Of a stretch of 64,000 bases of DNA, positions 60,222-64,000 are shown one piece after another. A program made the translations under genes and the position numbers. The notes beneath the pieces are model-generated. The model was not told where the DNA came from. It was given only the letters and a program-made list of their open reading frames with translations, and ran no database searches. The DNA is from Streptomyces sp. MP131-18 (GTDB lineage Bacteria; Actinomycetota; Actinomycetes; Streptomycetales; Streptomycetaceae): assembly GCF_001984575.1 (NCBI RefSeq), contig NZ_LZNS01000001.1, positions 3,785,210 to 3,849,209 on the forward strand, written 5' to 3'. Each line of letters starts with the position of its first letter. Positions within the stretch are counted from its first letter, which is position 1.

Positions 60222-60697
60222 GCCGCCGCGCCGCGGGCACCGCCGCGGCCGCCGCGGGCGTGCTCGCCGCCGCGCTCCTGCTCGGCGGGTGCGGCGACGA
60301 CGCGGCAGACGCGGCGGACGCGGCGGACGCGGCGCCGGAGCTGTCCGCCACCGGCGCGTTCATCCCGGCACCGGCCTCGGGCGACGTCGCCGCCGGTTTC
60401 CTCACCCTGCACAACGAGGGCGACGCGGACGACGCCCTCGTCTCGGCCGGCAGCGACATCGCCGGCACCGTCGAGATCCACGAGACGGCCGACAACGCCA
60501 TGCGGCAGGTGGAGTCCCTCACCGTCCCCGCGGGCGGTGAACTGCGGCTCAGCCGCGGCGGGAACCACCTCATGCTCCTCGACCTCTCCCGCACGCCCGC
60601 GGAAGGCGAGACCGTGAGCATCGAGCTGCACTTCGAGACGTCGGACCCGATCACCCTCGACGTACCGGTCGAAGCCGCCACCCACACCGGGGAGTGA
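60218..60697 (+). CDS. PCu(A)C-type copper chaperone lipoprotein
   Basis: 159 aa. Lipobox LLLGGC, then the PCuAC domain with copper ligands H-x(n)-M and HxM: EIHETADNAMRQVES and GGNHLMLLDL. Works with Sco outside the membrane; in S. lividans such a protein (ECuC) passes copper to Sco. A short Ala/Asp repeat (DAADAADAADAA) follows the lipobox. Confidence 0.94.
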   Translation: MSRRAAGTAAAAAGVLAAALLLGGCGDDAADAADAADAAPELSATGAFIPAPASGDVAAGFLTLHNEGDADDALVSAGSDIAGTVEIHETADNAMRQVESLTVPAGGELRLSRGGNHLMLLDLSRTPAEGETVSIELHFETSDPITLDVPVEAATHTGE

Positions 60698-60707
60698 GAC
60701 CACCGCC

Positions 60708-62639
60708 ATGACCACCCCACCCCGTTCCCCCGCGGCGCTGCTGCTGCTCGCCGCCGCGGCGCTCGGCCTGCTGCTGCTCGGCGCCACCCCGGCCGCCGCG
60801 CACGCCGAACTGACCGGTACCACGCCGGGGGACGGGGAGGTGGTCGCGGCGGTCCCGGACCGGGTGACCCTCACCTTCTCCGAATCCGTCTCGCTCGCAG
60901 ATGAGGCGATCCGCGTCCTCGACCCGGAGGGCGCGGGCGTGCACAGCGGCGGGTTCACCGACGAGGGCGGCAACACCTGGGCGGTGCCGCTGGAGGGCGG
61001 TCTCGGCGACGGCACGTACACCGTCGCCTGGCACGCCGTCTCCGCCGACAGCCACCCCATCTCCGGCGCGTTCACCTTTTCCATCGGCGCGCCCTCCGAG
61101 ACGGTCGCCGAGATCCCGGACCAGACCGGCGACGACGGCCTGACCGGCCTCCTGTACGACGTCGCGCGCTACGCCGCCTACGGCGGGTTCGTGCTCATGG
61201 CGGGCACCGCCGCGTTCGTCCTCGTCTGCTGGCCGCGCGCCACCGCGCTGCGCCCGGTCCAGCGTCTGGCCCTCGCCGGCTGGACCAGCGCCACCGCGGC
61301 CACGCTCGCGCTGCTGCTGCTCCGCACCCCGTACACGGGCAGCGGCGAACTCGCCGACGCCTTCGACCTCGGCGGCCTGCGCGACGTCATCGACACCAGG
61401 GCCGGGACGGCGCTCCTGACCCGGCTGCTGCTCCTCGCCGCCGCCGGCCTCTTCATCGCCGTGCTGCACGGGCCCTCCGCCCGGCTGGTCACCGGCGGGG
61501 CGGCGGACGGGAACGGGGACGGGAACACGGAGGGGAACACGGAGGACGCGGAGGACGCCGAGGACGCGGCGACCCGCGCCCGCGACCTGATGTTCGGCCT
61601 CGGCATCGCCGGCACGATCCTCGCCATCGGAACGGCCGCCACCTGGGCCATGTCGGAGCACGCCGCCACCGGGCGCCAGACGGGCATCGCCATCCCCGCC
61701 CACATCCTCCACCTGCTCGCCGTCGCCGCCTGGCTCGGCGGGCTCGCCACCCTGCTGACGCTGCTGCGCACCGCGCCGGCGCTGCCGCGCGCGGTCGTCC
61801 GCCGCTTCTCCGCGGTCGCCCTCACCTCCGTCACCGTGCTCGCCGTCACCGGCCTCTACCAGTCCTGGCGGCAGGTCGGGTTCTCCTGGTCCGCGCTCAC
61901 CGGCACCTCATACGGCCGGCTCCTGCTGCTCAAGGTCGGCCTCGTCGCCGTTCTCCTCGCCGCCGCATGGATATCCCGCCGCTGGACCGCCCGCCTCACG
62001 GACACGGACACGGACACCGCACCGGCGGCGGACGAGGGAACGGACGCCGGAACGGAAGCGGCGGCCGTCGCGGAGAGCCCGGAACGCGCGCGGCAGCTCG
62101 CCCGTCAGCGCACCGCCGTCCGGCAGGCCAGGGAGCGCAGGGCCCGCGACGCCGACCCGCACCGCGCCGGGCTGCGCCGTTCCGTGTGGGCGGAGACGGC
62201 CATCGCCGCCGTCCTCCTCGCCGTCACCACCGTGCTCACCGGCACCACCCCGGCCCGCACGGCCGACTCGGCGCCCGGGCAGGCCGCGCCCGCCGCGCCG
62301 CAGGGGCCGGTCTCCGTCCCGTTCGACACCGGCGGCGAACGCGGCCAGGGCACCGCGGAGCTCGACCTGTCCCCCGCCCGCACCGGCGGCAACACCCTGC
62401 ACGTCCGCCTCTTCGACACCGAGGGGCTGCCGACCGGCGCCGTCGAGGTCCGGGTCGCCTTCACCCTCCCCGCCGAAAACCTCGGCCCGCTGCGCCACGA
62501 GCCCCTGCACGTCGACGTCGGCCACTGGACCCTGACGGAGGTGCAGCTGCCCCGCCCCGGAGACTGGGAGGTGGCCCTCACCATCCGCACCTCCGACATC
62601 GACCAGGTCACCGAGACCGCCACCGTCACCATCACCTGA
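60708..62639 (+). CDS. CopC-CopD fusion copper transport protein
   Basis: 643 aa. Signal peptide, CopC domain with His1 (AHAELTGTTPGDG) and ADSHPISGAFTF, then CopD membrane region with about 8 helices (residues 150-440; IPAHILHLLAVAAWLGGLAT), an acidic low-complexity loop (NGDGNTEGNTEDAEDAEDAA) and a basic cytosolic loop. One last helix and an extracytoplasmic beta domain (VSVPFDTGGERGQGTAELDL) close it. Imports or stores Cu at the envelope. ATG 60708. Confidence 0.93.
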   Translation: MTTPPRSPAALLLLAAAALGLLLLGATPAAAHAELTGTTPGDGEVVAAVPDRVTLTFSESVSLADEAIRVLDPEGAGVHSGGFTDEGGNTWAVPLEGGLGDGTYTVAWHAVSADSHPISGAFTFSIGAPSETVAEIPDQTGDDGLTGLLYDVARYAAYGGFVLMAGTAAFVLVCWPRATALRPVQRLALAGWTSATAATLALLLLRTPYTGSGELADAFDLGGLRDVIDTRAGTALLTRLLLLAAAGLFIAVLHGPSARLVTGGAADGNGDGNTEGNTEDAEDAEDAATRARDLMFGLGIAGTILAIGTAATWAMSEHAATGRQTGIAIPAHILHLLAVAAWLGGLATLLTLLRTAPALPRAVVRRFSAVALTSVTVLAVTGLYQSWRQVGFSWSALTGTSYGRLLLLKVGLVAVLLAAAWISRRWTARLTDTDTDTAPAADEGTDAGTEAAAVAESPERARQLARQRTAVRQARERRARDADPHRAGLRRSVWAETAIAAVLLAVTTVLTGTTPARTADSAPGQAAPAAPQGPVSVPFDTGGERGQGTAELDLSPARTGGNTLHVRLFDTEGLPTGAVEVRVAFTLPAENLGPLRHEPLHVDVGHWTLTEVQLPRPGDWEVALTIRTSDIDQVTETATVTIT

Positions 62640-62689
62640 CCGCGTCGCCCGCACCCGACCGGCCCCGATCCCACCGGATGACTTGAGCC

Positions 62690-63970
62690 ATGACCTCTGA
62701 CCAGAAGCGCAAGGAACACCAGGACCACCAGGACCACCAGGAACGCCCCGCCCTCACCCGCCGCCGCCTGCTCACCACCGCGGGCGCCGCGGGTGCCGCG
62801 GGGCTCGCCGTCGGCACCCCGACCGGCGCCCTCGCCCACTCGGCCGCCACCGGCGACGACGGGCCCGCACTGGCCGAAGTGGGCGCCACCGCCGTCCCGT
62901 TCCACGGCACACACCAGCCGGGCATCACCACCCCGATGCAGGCCCACGGCCACCTCGCCGCGTTCGACCTGGCCGCCGCCGCGGGCCGCCGCGAGGCCGC
63001 GGCGCTGCTGCGCCGCTGGTCCACCCTGGCCGCGGAACTGATGGCCGGGGGCACCCCCGATACGGACACCGGCGTGGCCCGCGACGCCGGCCCCGCCTCC
63101 CTCACCGTCACCATCGGCTTCGGCGGAAGCTTCTTCGACGCCGTGGGCCTCACCGGCGCCAGGCCCGCCGCCCTCGACCCGCTGCCCGCCTTCTCGGCCG
63201 ACGCCCTGGACGAGCGGCGGTCGAACGGCGATCTGTGGCTCCAGATCGGCGCGGACGACGCCCTCGTCGCCTTCCACGCCCTGCGCACCCTCCAGCGCGC
63301 GGCGGACGAAACGGCCGCCGTGCGCTGGCAGATGACCGGCTTCAACCGCAGCCAGGGGGCCACCGCCCGGCCCATGACCACGCGGAATCTGATGGGTCAG
63401 GTCGACGGCACCAACAACCCGCGGCCCGAGGACGACGACTTCGAGGCGCGCGTCTTCGTGCCCGCAGGCGGCGACCCGGCGTGGATGTCGGGCGGCTCGT
63501 ACGCGGTGGTGCGCCGCATCCGCATGCTCCTCGACGTCTGGGAGTCCAGGCCGCTCGCCGAGCAGGAACGGGTGATAGGGCGCCGCAAGTCCAACGGCGC
63601 CCCGCTCACCGGCGAACGCGAGACCGACCCCGTCGATCTCGAGGCCACCGGGCCGGACGGCAGCGCCGTCATCGCCGCGAACGCGCACGTGCGCGTCACC
63701 GCTCCCGAGACGAACGGCGGTGCCGCGATGCTGCGCCGCCCGTTCTCCTACCACGACGGGTTCCGCGATGACGGCGCACCGGATGCCGGTCTGCTGTTCG
63801 TCTGCTGGCAGGCCGATCCGCTGCGCGGCTTCGTTCCCGTGCAGCGGAAGCTGGACCGCGGCGATGCGCTGTCCGAATTCGTCCGGCACGAGGCGAGCGC
63901 CCTGTTCGCGGTGCCCGGCGGGGCGGCGGAGGGTGAGTACGTGGGGCAGGAGCTGCTCGAAGGCGGCTAA
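62690..63970 (+). CDS. Tat-exported Dyp-type haem peroxidase
   Basis: 426 aa. His/Gln-rich N-terminus (EHQDHQDHQE), Tat signal (TRRRLLTTAGAAGAAGLAVG), Dyp domain with GxxDG (LMGQVDGTNNPRPED), proximal haem His in AANAHVRVTAP and the distal Arg in YAVVRRIRML. Resembles EfeB/DtpA. In S. lividans DtpA works with Sco, ECuC and the copper-radical oxidase GlxA, and this operon has the same parts. ATG 62690. Confidence 0.94.
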   Translation: MTSDQKRKEHQDHQDHQERPALTRRRLLTTAGAAGAAGLAVGTPTGALAHSAATGDDGPALAEVGATAVPFHGTHQPGITTPMQAHGHLAAFDLAAAAGRREAAALLRRWSTLAAELMAGGTPDTDTGVARDAGPASLTVTIGFGGSFFDAVGLTGARPAALDPLPAFSADALDERRSNGDLWLQIGADDALVAFHALRTLQRAADETAAVRWQMTGFNRSQGATARPMTTRNLMGQVDGTNNPRPEDDDFEARVFVPAGGDPAWMSGGSYAVVRRIRMLLDVWESRPLAEQERVIGRRKSNGAPLTGERETDPVDLEATGPDGSAVIAANAHVRVTAPETNGGAAMLRRPFSYHDGFRDDGAPDAGLLFVCWQADPLRGFVPVQRKLDRGDALSEFVRHEASALFAVPGGAAEGEYVGQELLEGG

Positions 63971-63980
63971 CGTTTGAGCC

Positions 63981-64000
63981 ATGACAGCTGCGAGCCGTTA
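63981..64000 (+). CDS. possible start of a prephenate dehydratase gene, cut by window end
   Basis: ATG 63981 is followed by codons giving MTAASR and the first two bases of a Tyr codon. Prephenate dehydratase of Streptomyces starts in this way and, as I recall, follows the Dyp peroxidase gene in S. coelicolor. Only seven codons are visible, so this rests on synteny. Confidence 0.35.

Overview
The window is very GC-rich, with third codon positions almost all G or C, many GTG starts and genes packed by ATGA/GTGA overlaps. Family content points to a streptomycete or close relative: SSI-type protease inhibitor, mycothiol-dependent isomerase-like fold, F420-type enzymes, SigB-family sigma factors in tandem, LytR_C, DUF5926, DUF6571. 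The order upp / tadA partner / tadA / tRNA-Ser / two SigB-type sigma genes, and the order htrA ... pepP ... copper genes / Dyp peroxidase, look like core Streptomyces chromosome from my memory of that genus. I could not run a comparison.

Layout. 1-4.4 kb (mostly minus): isochorismatase-like hydrolase (cut by the window edge), a TPR-type regulator body with no DNA-binding part, a small protein, a photolyase with a large internal deletion, its SDR/DUF2867 partner and a mycothiol-type isomerase. 4.5-9.5 kb: an aminotransferase, an RpiR regulator, and divergent from it a compact three-gene set (chorismate lyase-like, PobA-like hydroxylase, UbiA prenyltransferase). This is the best candidate for an undescribed small-molecule pathway, probably giving a prenylated hydroxybenzoate. 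9.5-13.1 kb: AEC permease, secreted M28 peptidase and two small conserved genes. 13.2-17.6 kb: upp, tadA and partner, tRNA-Ser(CGA), two SigB-family sigma factors. 18.1-25.4 kb: secreted beta-glucanase, a membrane protein/ECF sigma/anti-sigma operon, Rieske protein, LLM oxidoreductase, HhH-GPD protein, kinase-like protein, DUF2945-DUF3140.

24.9-31 kb is the most accessory-looking stretch: a WXG100-like/DUF6571/lipoprotein module, a decayed acetyltransferase, MerR-thioredoxin, tRNA-Arg(ACG) with a short partial copy of its 3' end about 320 bp away, tRNA-Ser(GCT) and an SSI-like inhibitor. 30.9-39.2 kb: a 1083-residue PAS/pseudo-kinase/receiver protein, an acyl-CoA ligase, two more sigma factors and a DUF1906 secreted protein. 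39.4-41.0 kb: a 59-bp near-perfect repeat of the 3' part of tRNA-Ser(TGA) brackets about 1.4 kb with a flavin/F420-type gene and a broken GntR gene, as expected of the scar of a tRNA-integrating element.

41-64 kb: HtrA protease, GDPD, HATPase, DUF5926, primase-like protein, an atypical SpoIIE-type phosphatase, PepP, two CNNM/CorC-type membrane proteins behind a leader ORF and an RBS-covering hairpin, an imine-reductase fragment beside an HxlR regulator, cyclophilin lipoprotein, P-loop kinase, DedA, TatA, a lipoprotein and an RsbW-like HATPase. It ends in an envelope copper operon (YcnI, Sco, PCuAC, CopCD, Dyp peroxidase) and possibly the first codons of a prephenate dehydratase.

Regulatory genes are dense: five sigma factors, one anti-sigma factor, two RsbW-like HATPases, a SpoIIE phosphatase and a PAS signalling protein.
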